This document shows positions 9,067 through 16,198 of a stretch of DNA of 37,886 nt, piece after piece (position 1 is the first letter of the stretch; the number at the start of each line of letters is the position of its first letter). The notes under the pieces are model-generated. The model was not told where the DNA came from. It saw only the letters and a list, made by a program, of their open reading frames with translations, and ran no database searches. The translations under genes and the position numbers were made by a program. The stretch is from an uncultured Blautia sp. Lineage in GTDB: Bacteria; Bacillota; Clostridia; Lachnospirales; Lachnospiraceae. The stretch covers positions 1 through 37,886 of the forward strand of contig UQLX01000022.1 in NCBI GenBank assembly GCA_900541985.1, in the 5' to 3' direction.

Positions 9067-9105
9067 AAAAAAAGGAATCGCAGACAAAAGTGCGATTCCT
9101 TTTTT
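9067..9105. terminator. Bidirectional intrinsic terminator
   Basis: GGAATCGCA (9074-9082) pairs perfectly with TGCGATTCC (9091-9099) around an 8-nt loop. A-run at 9067-9073 and T-run at 9100-9105 let it end both the lipoprotein gene and the converging regulator gene. Confidence 0.93.
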
Positions 9106-9115
9106 GCAGCAGGAT

Positions 9116-9796
9116 TTACTGAAAAACCTCAAGCTGATATCCGACTCCCCGGACGGTTCGGATCTGCAGTGTGCTTTCTACAGCTTTGAGCCTGCGCCGG
9201 AGAAAGTGAATGTAGTTATCCAGGTTTCCTTCTTCCACATCTGCTTCCAGTCCCCATACACGGGAAAGCAAAAGCTGTCTGGGGAGGGTCTGACCGGGAT
9301 TCCGAAGGAATACCTCCATAAGCTCTCCCTCCCGGCTGGACAGGGTACATGTTTTTTCATGGCTGGACAGAGTTCTTGTCTCCGGGACAAAAGCCACATC
9401 GCCCAGAGAAACAGATCTGGAAGACGACTGATAAACCGCCGGACGCCGCAGCAGGCACCGGATCCTTGCCAGCAGTTCCTCAAACGCAAAGGGTTTGACC
9501 ATATAATCATCTGCGCCTCCGTTCAGTCCTGCCAGCCGGTCATTAAGTTCACCAAGAGCGGTAAGCATCAGCACCGGAGTTTTAATCTGACGGGAGCGTG
9601 CCTCTTTTAATATTTCTATTCCATTCATATGAGGAAGCATACGATCCAGGATCACCAGATCAAAGGGCGATTCCTGCATATAATAAAGCCCTTCTTCTCC
9701 GTCGTGACAGACAGTTACGGAAAAGTTCTCCTGCTCCAATCGAAAGGAGACTGCTGTACATAATTCTCTGTCATCTTCGATCATTAAAATATTCAT
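9116..9796 (-). CDS. OmpR/PhoB-family response regulator
   Basis: This 226-residue regulator has a receiver domain (residues 1-115: acidic pocket IEDD, phospho-acceptor Asp51 in VILDRMLP, Thr in MLTALG, Lys in VKPF) and a C-terminal winged-helix DNA-binding domain (about 125-225, ending RTVRGVGYQLE). RRRLKA and the wing are intact, so it should bind direct repeats as a phosphorylated dimer. No kinase is adjacent; the orphan kinase at 4259-5542 on the same strand is the likely partner. AGAGGT lies before the ATG. A copy of the 20-bp box lies on its own strand at 9851-9870, suggesting autoregulation. Its 3' end shares a bidirectional terminator with the lipoprotein gene. Confidence 0.92.
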   Translation of the reverse strand: MNILMIEDDRELCTAVSFRLEQENFSVTVCHDGEEGLYYMQESPFDLVILDRMLPHMNGIEILKEARSRQIKTPVLMLTALGELNDRLAGLNGGADDYMVKPFAFEELLARIRCLLRRPAVYQSSSRSVSLGDVAFVPETRTLSSHEKTCTLSSREGELMEVFLRNPGQTLPRQLLLSRVWGLEADVEEGNLDNYIHFLRRRLKAVESTLQIRTVRGVGYQLEVFQ

Positions 9797-9825
9797 AACG
9801 GGTACCTCTTTTTCGGTTTTTTGTT

Positions 9826-9870
9826 TTTATGGCTTATTTTAGATGAGGTATCTGTAAAATTTCTCTAAAA
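9826..9870 (-). promoter_or_regulatory. Putative autoregulatory box and -10 of the response regulator
   Basis: Reading the minus strand, TTTTAGAGAAATTTTACAGA (9870-9851) is the cleanest copy of the box: TTTTAGAG and TTTTACAG repeat with an 11-bp period. CATAAA (9831-9826) begins 20 nt after the box, the same geometry as at the other sites. Confidence 0.5.
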
Positions 9871-9875
9871 AAGAT

Positions 9876-10979
9876 CTAATAGCATTTCTGGCAGGCTTCA
9901 TATCCGGCGGCTTCTGCATCTGCCTGAGACATCTGTCTTGCCTTATTCGGATTCATCCGGCCGCAGTTGGGGATGCTGTGGTATTTTTCTCCGGTTGCAG
10001 AGATCCATACACTTGCAGAGGAGGTCTGGGAAACTGTGTCAGTTTCCGGAAGAGAGGGAGCTTCTGCCTGTGGGGAACCGATCTGGGAAGCGGCAGTATC
10101 CGGCTGGCTGTCATTACCGGAGGAATAATCATTGCAGGGCTCTGTATTCCAGGAAATCGTACTGCCGTCAGATACCCCTATGATGGTTCCTTGTTTATCT
10201 GTACGGAAAACCGGGATTTCCATATCAGAAAGGCGTCCCATTGTCTCCGCAGAGGGGTGACCGTACTGATTTCCGGCACCGCAGCTTATGACTGCCCAGG
10301 AGGGAGTGGAAGCAGAGAGAAAGTCCCAGGTTGTGGAGCTGGCAGAGCCATGATGTCCCAGACAGAGTACATCACAGTCCAGATTCATGCCGGTGCTGAT
10401 CATGTCCTGTTCACTGCTTTCTTCGGCATCACCTGTAAAAATAAAACTGTTGTCTCCATTTGTAAGTTTAATGGAAACAGAGTTCCGGTTGCTGTCATTG
10501 GGGTCGATACCGTCAGGCGCGATCACTGTAAAGCTTCCGCTTCCAAAGGAAAAGGTGTCTCCTACAGAAGGATACTGGATAATAATGGCATTGGCAGTGG
10601 CAGTATTCATAAATTCATTGAAGAGATCTGAGGTATGTACATAGTCGGATCCAAGGGCAGTGCTTACTTCAAACTCCCGGAGACATTCAACCAGTCCGCC
10701 CAGATGATCCTCATCATAGTGTGAGGAAATCAGGTAGTCAATAGTCTGAACCTCCTGCTGTTTCAGATAGGCGGTCACCTGATCGGCATGTGCGCGGTCA
10801 CCGCCGTCATAAAGCAGATTCTGCCCCTGGGACTGAACCAGAATAGAAAGTCCCTGTCCTACGTCAATAAAATGAACAGCCATAAGCTGAGAACCTTCTG
10901 CAGCAGCTGCATTTGTTGTCAGAGACAGAAGAAGCAGAAGGGATAAAAAAAGAGAAGTTATTTTTTTACGGATTTTCAT
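9876..10979 (-). CDS. Secreted ComEC-like metallo-beta-lactamase-fold hydrolase with C-terminal Cys motif
   Basis: I start at the ATG at 10979, preceded by GGAGGT, rather than 12 codons earlier; this gives 367 residues. A Sec signal peptide (MKIRKKITSLFLSLLLLLSL...AAAA, about residues 1-28) directs export. The metallo-beta-lactamase fold follows: FIDVGQGLSILVQ, then HYDEDHLGG (metal-binding His/Asp cluster), TGDAE and GHHGS, matching the soluble domain of ComEC/Rec2. A Ser/Thr/Pro-rich linker of about 55 residues leads to a 40-residue C-terminal motif with IPNCGRMN and CQKC, an Ada-like metal-binding arrangement also seen at the end of secreted nucleases. It therefore looks like an extracellular phosphodiesterase or nuclease, with no membrane channel domain. 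It is transcribed away from the permease operon. The substrate is unknown. Confidence 0.85.
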   Translation of the reverse strand: MKIRKKITSLFLSLLLLLSLTTNAAAAEGSQLMAVHFIDVGQGLSILVQSQGQNLLYDGGDRAHADQVTAYLKQQEVQTIDYLISSHYDEDHLGGLVECLREFEVSTALGSDYVHTSDLFNEFMNTATANAIIIQYPSVGDTFSFGSGSFTVIAPDGIDPNDSNRNSVSIKLTNGDNSFIFTGDAEESSEQDMISTGMNLDCDVLCLGHHGSASSTTWDFLSASTPSWAVISCGAGNQYGHPSAETMGRLSDMEIPVFRTDKQGTIIGVSDGSTISWNTEPCNDYSSGNDSQPDTAASQIGSPQAEAPSLPETDTVSQTSSASVWISATGEKYHSIPNCGRMNPNKARQMSQADAEAAGYEACQKCY

Positions 10980-11006
10980 AATCGTACCTCCAACATTTTT
11001 ATACAA

Positions 11007-11012
11007 ATTATA
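11007..11012 (-). promoter_or_regulatory. -10 element of the secreted hydrolase gene
   Basis: A perfect TATAAT on the minus strand lies 28 nt upstream of the start codon. The -35 at 17 bp is poor (ATGCGA). The regulator box at 11038-11057 lies just upstream, so the regulator might influence both divergent promoters. Confidence 0.5.
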
Positions 11013-11037
11013 CACTATTTTTCTGTATTTCGCATGA

Positions 11038-11083
11038 TCTTAGAGATTTTTTTTAGACTGGACTGATACACTTATCTTAAAAT
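11038..11083 (+). promoter_or_regulatory. Putative response-regulator box and -10 of the permease operon
   Basis: TCTTAGAGATTTTTTTTAGA (11038-11057) fits the shared box. TAAAAT (11078-11083) starts 21 nt after it. GGGAGAG at 11087-11093 is the ribosome-binding site of the first permease, so the transcript leader would be very short. Confidence 0.5.
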
Positions 11084-11101
11084 AACGGGAGAGTGTAAAT
11101 T

Positions 11102-11965
11102 GTGGTGATACATAAAATAATGAAGAAAAGAGAATATAAAGGTTTGCTGTTTCTACTTCCCAGCTTTCTGGGCGTGGGACTGTTCTGGATAATCCCTTAC
11201 GGAGATGTGATACGCAGATCCTTTTTCAGCGCGGTCAGCGGAGAATTTACCGGACTGAAAAATTACCGGACAGTTTTTGAAAATCAGGCATTCCGTCTGG
11301 CAGCAGGCAACACACTGAAATTTTTCTTTATCTGTATTCCTTTGCTGGTGGGGCTGTCTCTTCTGATCGCAGTGCTGCTTACCAGAAGGAAAAAAAGTAT
11401 GCATATCCTGAAAAGTATGTTCCTTCTTCCTATGGCGATTCCGGTGGCGTCCGTGGTCCTTTTGTGGAAAGTTCTTTTTCACAGTCAGGGAATTCTGAAT
11501 CATCTTCTGGAACTTTTGTCTGTCCATGGACCGGATTGGATGAACACCGATGCTTCTTTTTTTGTACTGGTAGTCAGTTATCTCTGGAGAAATCTGGGAT
11601 ATGATATCGTTTTATGGGTGGCAGGTCTTGGCGCGATACCTGCGGCTCTCTATGAAGCTGCCAGAGTAGACGGAGCAGGAGAGTGGAAGTGCTTTATTAA
11701 GATTACTGTGCCGAATCTTCTGCCCTCTCTTTTTACCATTGTGGTGCTGTCTTTGCTGAACGGATTTAAGGTGTTCCGGGAAGCCTGGCTGGTGGCAGGA
11801 GATTATCCCCAGGAAAGAATGTATCTTCTGCAGCATCTTTTTAATAACTGGTACCGGGATCTGTCCCTGGACAAAATGGCAGCGGCGGCTGTAGTGACAG
11901 GAAGCGTGATCCTTGTGCTGATCCTGATCCTCCAAAAAGCCTGGGAAGGGGGAGAGGGCATATGA
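11102..11965 (+). CDS. Sugar-type ABC transporter permease (MalF/UgpA-like)
   Basis: This integral membrane permease of about 287 residues has six membrane segments. Its cytoplasmic EAA loop is YEAARVDGAGEWKCFIKITVP, the docking site for an MsmK/MalK-type ATPase. I chose GTG 11102 because GGGAGAG lies 8 nt upstream; GTG 11105 and ATG 11120 (MKKREYKG) are alternatives, the latter too far from the ribosome-binding site. The stop overlaps the ATG of the next permease. Together they should form the channel for the solute-binding lipoprotein at 6710, which has the same predicted regulatory box. No ATPase of the carbohydrate type lies nearby. That is common in Firmicutes that share one MsmK-like ATPase among several importers. 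Confidence 0.9.
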   Translation: MVIHKIMKKREYKGLLFLLPSFLGVGLFWIIPYGDVIRRSFFSAVSGEFTGLKNYRTVFENQAFRLAAGNTLKFFFICIPLLVGLSLLIAVLLTRRKKSMHILKSMFLLPMAIPVASVVLLWKVLFHSQGILNHLLELLSVHGPDWMNTDASFFVLVVSYLWRNLGYDIVLWVAGLGAIPAALYEAARVDGAGEWKCFIKITVPNLLPSLFTIVVLSLLNGFKVFREAWLVAGDYPQERMYLLQHLFNNWYRDLSLDKMAAAAVVTGSVILVLILILQKAWEGGEGI

Positions 11966-12801
11966 TGAAAAAAATTCTGACAGTGCTGGTGTTTTTTATG
12001 GCAGCGGCAGCTGTGTTTCCGGTGTTGTTTCTGGTATGTGGATCCTTGATGGGAAATACGGAGCTGTCTCAGATTCTTCTTCCTGTTCTGGGAGACGGAG
12101 AGGGCTTTGCCTCATGGAAGCTGATACCTCTGTATCCGACGTTTTCTCACTATGTGGAATTATTATTGGATTCGCCGGAATTTTTTGTTATGTTCTGGAA
12201 TTCTGTAAAGATTACAGCTCTGACACTGACCGGGCAGATGCTTGTGGGAACGCCTGCGGCCTGGGGCTTTGCCAGATATCGTTTTCCGGGAAAAAAGCTT
12301 CTGTTTACCATGTATATCGCTTTGATGATGATGCCTTTTCAGGTAATGATGCTCAGTAATTATCTGGTACTGGATCAGACTGGGCTTCTGGATACGCTGA
12401 CAGGAATCGTCCTGCCTGCTGTTTTTTCCACCTTTCCGGTATTTCTGATGTATCGGTTTTTTCAGGGACTTCCGGAAGCGGTGATAGATTCCGCAAGGAT
12501 CGACGGGGCAGGAGAATGGAAGATTTTTTTCAGTATCGGGATTCCTCTTGGGTCCCCGGGGATGATCTCAGCGCTGGTTTTGGGCTTTCTGGAATACTGG
12601 AATCTTATCGAACAGCCGATGGCATTTTTGAAAACAAAAGAAAAATGGCCTCTTTCCCTGTACCTTCCCAACATTGGTACAGAACAGGCGGGCAGGGCAT
12701 TTGCAGCTTCTGTGCTGGCGCTGCTTCCGGCTGTACTGGTATTTCTGGCAGGTCAGGATTATCTGGAACAGGGAATTGTCTCAACAGCAGTGAAGGAGTA
12801 G
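11962..12801 (+). CDS. Sugar-type ABC transporter permease (MalG/UgpE-like)
   Basis: The second half of the heterodimeric channel has 279 residues and six membrane segments. The EAA loop reads IDSARIDGAGEWKIFFSIGIP: the consensus EAA is degenerate (DSA), but the DGAGEW core is kept. It overlaps the first permease by 4 nt (ATGA), which implies coupled translation. The next gene, an adaptor protein, starts 5 nt downstream. That is not standard for a sugar importer and suggests the permeases work with or beside an envelope-spanning assembly. The transported compound cannot be named. Confidence 0.9.
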   Translation: MMKKILTVLVFFMAAAAVFPVLFLVCGSLMGNTELSQILLPVLGDGEGFASWKLIPLYPTFSHYVELLLDSPEFFVMFWNSVKITALTLTGQMLVGTPAAWGFARYRFPGKKLLFTMYIALMMMPFQVMMLSNYLVLDQTGLLDTLTGIVLPAVFSTFPVFLMYRFFQGLPEAVIDSARIDGAGEWKIFFSIGIPLGSPGMISALVLGFLEYWNLIEQPMAFLKTKEKWPLSLYLPNIGTEQAGRAFAASVLALLPAVLVFLAGQDYLEQGIVSTAVKE

Positions 12802-12806
12802 GAGAA

Positions 12807-14243
12807 ATGAAACGAAAAAAAATACTGAAATGGTTTGGAATATTTTTTGCAGCAATGCTGGTCTTTACCCTTCTGTCAAGAGCCGCGGATTCTGTCAGTG
12901 TGGCAAAGATTCATGCATCCGCCCCTCAGAATCAGATCATCAGTCACATTGTTTCCGGAACCGGAAAAATAGAGGGAACCAGAGAGTGTGCGGTTTTTGT
13001 TCCGGAAGGCCTGAAGATCGCACAGGTTTATGTGAAACCGGGAGAGGCGATAAAAAGAGAGCAGGCGATCCTGATGATTCTGGAAAGCAGTATTCAGGAA
13101 AGTATACAGAAAAAACAGGATGAAATCCAGGAACTTTCCCTGAAGATCAGCGATATCCAGAGTCAGAAAGAGATCAATGATCAGAAAAAACAAAATGAAA
13201 CAAAAAGAGCCCAGGAGGATCTGGATGCCGCGGTGGACAATGGAAACATCAATATTTCCAATGCTCAGAACGAAGTGAATATTGCTCAGCAGAGATTAAA
13301 TGAATACAGAGCCAGACGGGCGGCGGAGGAAGCTGCCCGGCAGCAGGAACAGCAAAATGGAGAACCGGATTTCGGGGATGGCACAGACGGACAGGGAAAT
13401 GACCTTACAGACGGCACACAGGGAAATTCCGAGGCGGACAGACAGCAGGAGCAGGCTCTGATGGATGATGTACGGGCAAAAACGGAAGCTCTGAATCAGG
13501 TGATCATGAATCGTAACCAGGAAGTAAAGGAAGCAGACCGTGCAAAACAGGATGCAGCGATCCCTCAGGTTCAGGACAGTACAGAGGAAACGCTTCAGAC
13601 ACAGCTGGAGAGGCGTAAAGAGGAGCTGAGAGAGTTGAATACGCTTCTGGACAATAAAGGCGAGGTGTTTTCTCCTTCAGAAGGAGTAATGAAAACTGTT
13701 TCTGCCCAGACAGGAGGACAGACGTCTCAGGAGGCTGCGGCAGTGGTATATGAGCTTACCGGAGAACTGAGTATGACGGGACGGATCACCAGAGAAGATA
13801 TGGAATATGTCTCTGTGGGAGTCCGGGTGAACCTGGAGGGCGTCAGTAAGACAGTTGTAGAAAATGCGGTGGTGCAGGCAGTCCGGGAGGATGAAGCAGA
13901 GCCGGGAAACTTTGTTATGACTGTGGCTGTGCCGGAAAGCGGATTATCCGTAGGGGAAAGCGTGGAATTTACAGTGGAGCAGTCTGATGGACCCTATAGC
14001 TGCTGTGTACCTCTTACAGCTCTGTACGGACAGGAAGGTCAGGAGTATGTATTTGTTGTGGACACCGTGGATTCGATTCTGGGGGAGGTGCAGGTGGCAA
14101 GAAAGGTTTCGGTACAGGTAAAAGAAAAAAATCAGACCACGGCGGCCCTTGCAGAGGGAACTCTCTCCGGCAGTCAGAAAGTGATCACAGAGGCAAACAG
14201 AGAAATACAGGATGGCAGCCGTGTAAGGCTGCAGCAGTCATGA
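12807..14243 (+). CDS. HlyD/MacA-type membrane-fusion adaptor
   Basis: I start at ATG 12807 behind GGAGTAGGAG (478 residues); the frame is open further upstream only because it runs through the permease gene. A basic start and one membrane segment (MKRKKILKWFGIFFAAMLVF) anchor it. The lipoyl half (VPEGLKIAQVYVKPGEAIKREQAIL) is followed by a long coiled coil (about residues 95-285) interrupted by a Gln/Gly/Asp-rich stretch (GDGTDGQGN). The other lipoyl half (KGEVFSPSEGVMKTVSAQ) and a beta-barrel close the protein. It resembles the adaptor at 982 in plan but not in length or insert. Such adaptors normally serve MacB-type exporters; here the partner is the FtsX/MacB-like protein that overlaps its stop by 4 nt. 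Confidence 0.87.
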   Translation: MKRKKILKWFGIFFAAMLVFTLLSRAADSVSVAKIHASAPQNQIISHIVSGTGKIEGTRECAVFVPEGLKIAQVYVKPGEAIKREQAILMILESSIQESIQKKQDEIQELSLKISDIQSQKEINDQKKQNETKRAQEDLDAAVDNGNINISNAQNEVNIAQQRLNEYRARRAAEEAARQQEQQNGEPDFGDGTDGQGNDLTDGTQGNSEADRQQEQALMDDVRAKTEALNQVIMNRNQEVKEADRAKQDAAIPQVQDSTEETLQTQLERRKEELRELNTLLDNKGEVFSPSEGVMKTVSAQTGGQTSQEAAAVVYELTGELSMTGRITREDMEYVSVGVRVNLEGVSKTVVENAVVQAVREDEAEPGNFVMTVAVPESGLSVGESVEFTVEQSDGPYSCCVPLTALYGQEGQEYVFVVDTVDSILGEVQVARKVSVQVKEKNQTTAALAEGTLSGSQKVITEANREIQDGSRVRLQQS

Positions 14244-15229
14244 GCGGGAAAGGAAGGACGTTTCCGAAAGACTGGTGGAAACGTCTGCTGTCGGGATGCT
14301 TTGCGCTGATTTTTTACGGAGCAGCTGTATTTTATTGTTGTCAGATTCAGCCGGAGCCTTCCGTGCCCGTATTTTTATCTGATTTTTTTCCTGATGGAAA
14401 TCAGGCAGAGGATATCCTGAAAATCATGGAAAAAACAGAACAGGATATGGGAATCTGTTTTTTCCGGGAAGGAGGAATGGAAACTCTGAAAGAATCGGAT
14501 TATGGAAAAAGCACGGTGGTAATGACTGGGGAAATAATCGGCGATGCGTCTCTTTATGACCGGAGACTGGCAGGACTTCTTTTTCAGGACAGAGAGGGCT
14601 GTGTTCTTGACAGTGTCTCTGCAGTGAAACTGTTTGGAACAGAGGATGCGGAAGGAAGACGGCTAAGCCTTCGGGAAAAGGAATATCAGGTGAGAAAGGT
14701 GATTCCGTGGAAGCAGAGGATGCTTCTGACATATCCGGAATATTCGACAGACAGGTATAACAGAGTATTTGTAAGAAGAGGAAATTCTGAAATGGGAAAG
14801 ACACCGGAACAGTTCCTTATGAGCTGCGGACTTTCAGGAACAGTTGTCGAAGGGGAGTTTTTAAGAGGAGCAGCCATGACGGTATTGCTGTTTTTTCCGG
14901 CTGGAATATTATGGCTTCTGTGGAAAAATGCCCGGAAGGAGCAAAAAAAATATTCTTTCAGGCAGGCGGATTTCTGGATCTGGACAGGTGCATTGCTTCT
15001 GCTCGTTGGAACAGGGGGGATGATCCTGTGGAATACCATACGGATTCCGGGAGACTGGATTCCTTCCAGATGGTCGGATTTTACCTTCTGGTCTGAGCGG
15101 TTTTTTTCTGCTGCAGAAAATATCCAGCGGTTTTTGATGCTTTCAAAAACAGTGTTACAGTCAGAAAATACTGTTTTTTGTATAAAATCCCTGTTTTTTT
15201 CTCTTGGGGCTTTTTTCTTTTTATTGTGA
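14240..15229 (+). CDS. FtsX/MacB-like membrane protein without its own ATPase
   Basis: This 329-residue protein has one N-terminal membrane segment (about residues 14-33), an extracellular domain (about 35-210) and three C-terminal hydrophobic segments (about 212-230, 246-270 and 305-329). That is the MacB/FtsX topology. The extracellular part contains a VSAVKLFGTEDAEGRRLSL-like block similar to the core-domain segment that precedes the FtsX fold (family: VNETLAKKLFG...GKTI). The typical cytoplasmic ERT.EIG..KA.GA loop is missing; only a short basic stretch (KNARKEQKKYSFRQ) is present. It overlaps the adaptor by 4 nt. No ATPase is encoded in this operon, so either the MacB-type ATPase at 306 serves it or it works passively. 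Family assignment is by topology and is not certain. Confidence 0.6.
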   Translation: MSGKGRTFPKDWWKRLLSGCFALIFYGAAVFYCCQIQPEPSVPVFLSDFFPDGNQAEDILKIMEKTEQDMGICFFREGGMETLKESDYGKSTVVMTGEIIGDASLYDRRLAGLLFQDREGCVLDSVSAVKLFGTEDAEGRRLSLREKEYQVRKVIPWKQRMLLTYPEYSTDRYNRVFVRRGNSEMGKTPEQFLMSCGLSGTVVEGEFLRGAAMTVLLFFPAGILWLLWKNARKEQKKYSFRQADFWIWTGALLLLVGTGGMILWNTIRIPGDWIPSRWSDFTFWSERFFSAAENIQRFLMLSKTVLQSENTVFCIKSLFFSLGAFFFLL

Positions 15230-15252
15230 TACGGCAGAAAATGTGTTACACT
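15224..15252 (+). promoter_or_regulatory. Promoter of degV-argS
   Basis: TTGTGA (15224-15229) and TACACT (15247-15252) are separated by 17 bp. The -35 overlaps the stop codon of the upstream gene, and the start of degV lies 48 nt downstream. Confidence 0.55.
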
Positions 15253-15299
15253 GTACACAGCATGTATTTTTCAGGAGAAAAGAAAAAGGAGAATGCAGT

Positions 15300-16169
15300 A
15301 TGAGTAAAATTGCAATTGTCACAGACAGCAACAGCGGTATTACGCAGGATGAGGGACGCAGTTTTGGAGTTTTTGTCCTGCCCATGCCCTTTTATATTAA
15401 TGAAGTGATGTATCTGGAAGGGATCACTCTTTCTCAGGAAGAGTTTTATGAGCGTCTGCAGAAGGATGAAACGATTTCCACCTCACAGCCCAGTCCGGGA
15501 GAGGTATGCGGAATGTGGGACAACCTTCTGAAAGAGTATGATGAGATCGTTCATATTCCCATGTCCAGCGGTCTGAGCGCTTCCTGTGAAACTGCCATGG
15601 GGCTTGCCAGAGATTACGACGGAAAGGTACAGGTAGTTGATAACCAGAGGATTTCCGTAACGCAGAGACAGTCTGTTCTGGATGCGCTTGCATTGGTAAA
15701 GGCAGGAAAAAATGCCGCAGAGATCCGTGAGATCCTGGAAGCGGAAAAAATGGAATCCAGCATTTACATTACTTTAGAGACTTTGAAATATCTGAAAAAA
15801 GGCGGCAGGATCACTCCTGCGGCAGCAGCTATCGGTACAGTTCTGAACCTGAAGCCGGTACTTCAGATCCAGGGAGATAAGCTGGATGCTTATTCTAAGG
15901 TAAGAGGTAAGAAACAGGCCAAACGTGTCATGCTTAAAGCCATGAAGGAAGATATGGATACCCGCTTTGCAGAATATGTGAAAAAGGGAGAAATGTGCCT
16001 GCAGATGGCTTATACAGGAAATCAGGAAGAGGCAGAGGAATTCAAAAAAGAAGTTCAGGAGATGTTCCCGGAGCTGGAGATCCATATGGATCCTCTTTCC
16101 TTAAGCGTAGCCTGCCATATTGGCCATGGAGCTCTTGCAGTGGCATGCTCCAAAAAAGTCACTGTATAA
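15300..16169 (+). CDS. DegV-family fatty-acid-binding protein
   Basis: I start at ATG 15300 behind AAAGGAG, giving 289 residues, the usual DegV length. The family binds one fatty acid (FakB role) and presents it to the FakA kinase for phosphorylation before phospholipid synthesis. Signature parts are IAIVTDSNSGIT at the N terminus, STSQPSPGEV (about residues 59-68), SSGLSASCETA in the lipid-head-group site and YLKKGGRITPAAA. The second lobe ends in CHIGHGALAVA. It has its own promoter and is followed after 29 nt by argS, so they are probably co-transcribed. Which fatty acid it prefers cannot be told. Confidence 0.92.
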   Translation: MSKIAIVTDSNSGITQDEGRSFGVFVLPMPFYINEVMYLEGITLSQEEFYERLQKDETISTSQPSPGEVCGMWDNLLKEYDEIVHIPMSSGLSASCETAMGLARDYDGKVQVVDNQRISVTQRQSVLDALALVKAGKNAAEIREILEAEKMESSIYITLETLKYLKKGGRITPAAAAIGTVLNLKPVLQIQGDKLDAYSKVRGKKQAKRVMLKAMKEDMDTRFAEYVKKGEMCLQMAYTGNQEEAEEFKKEVQEMFPELEIHMDPLSLSVACHIGHGALAVACSKKVTV

Positions 16170-16198
16170 AAAAGAATAAGTACGAGGAGTCATAAGAC

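Noticed and set aside
9978..10631. Plus-strand frame opposite the secreted hydrolase
   Set aside because: Antisense to clear metal-binding motifs; product has no recognisable feature.
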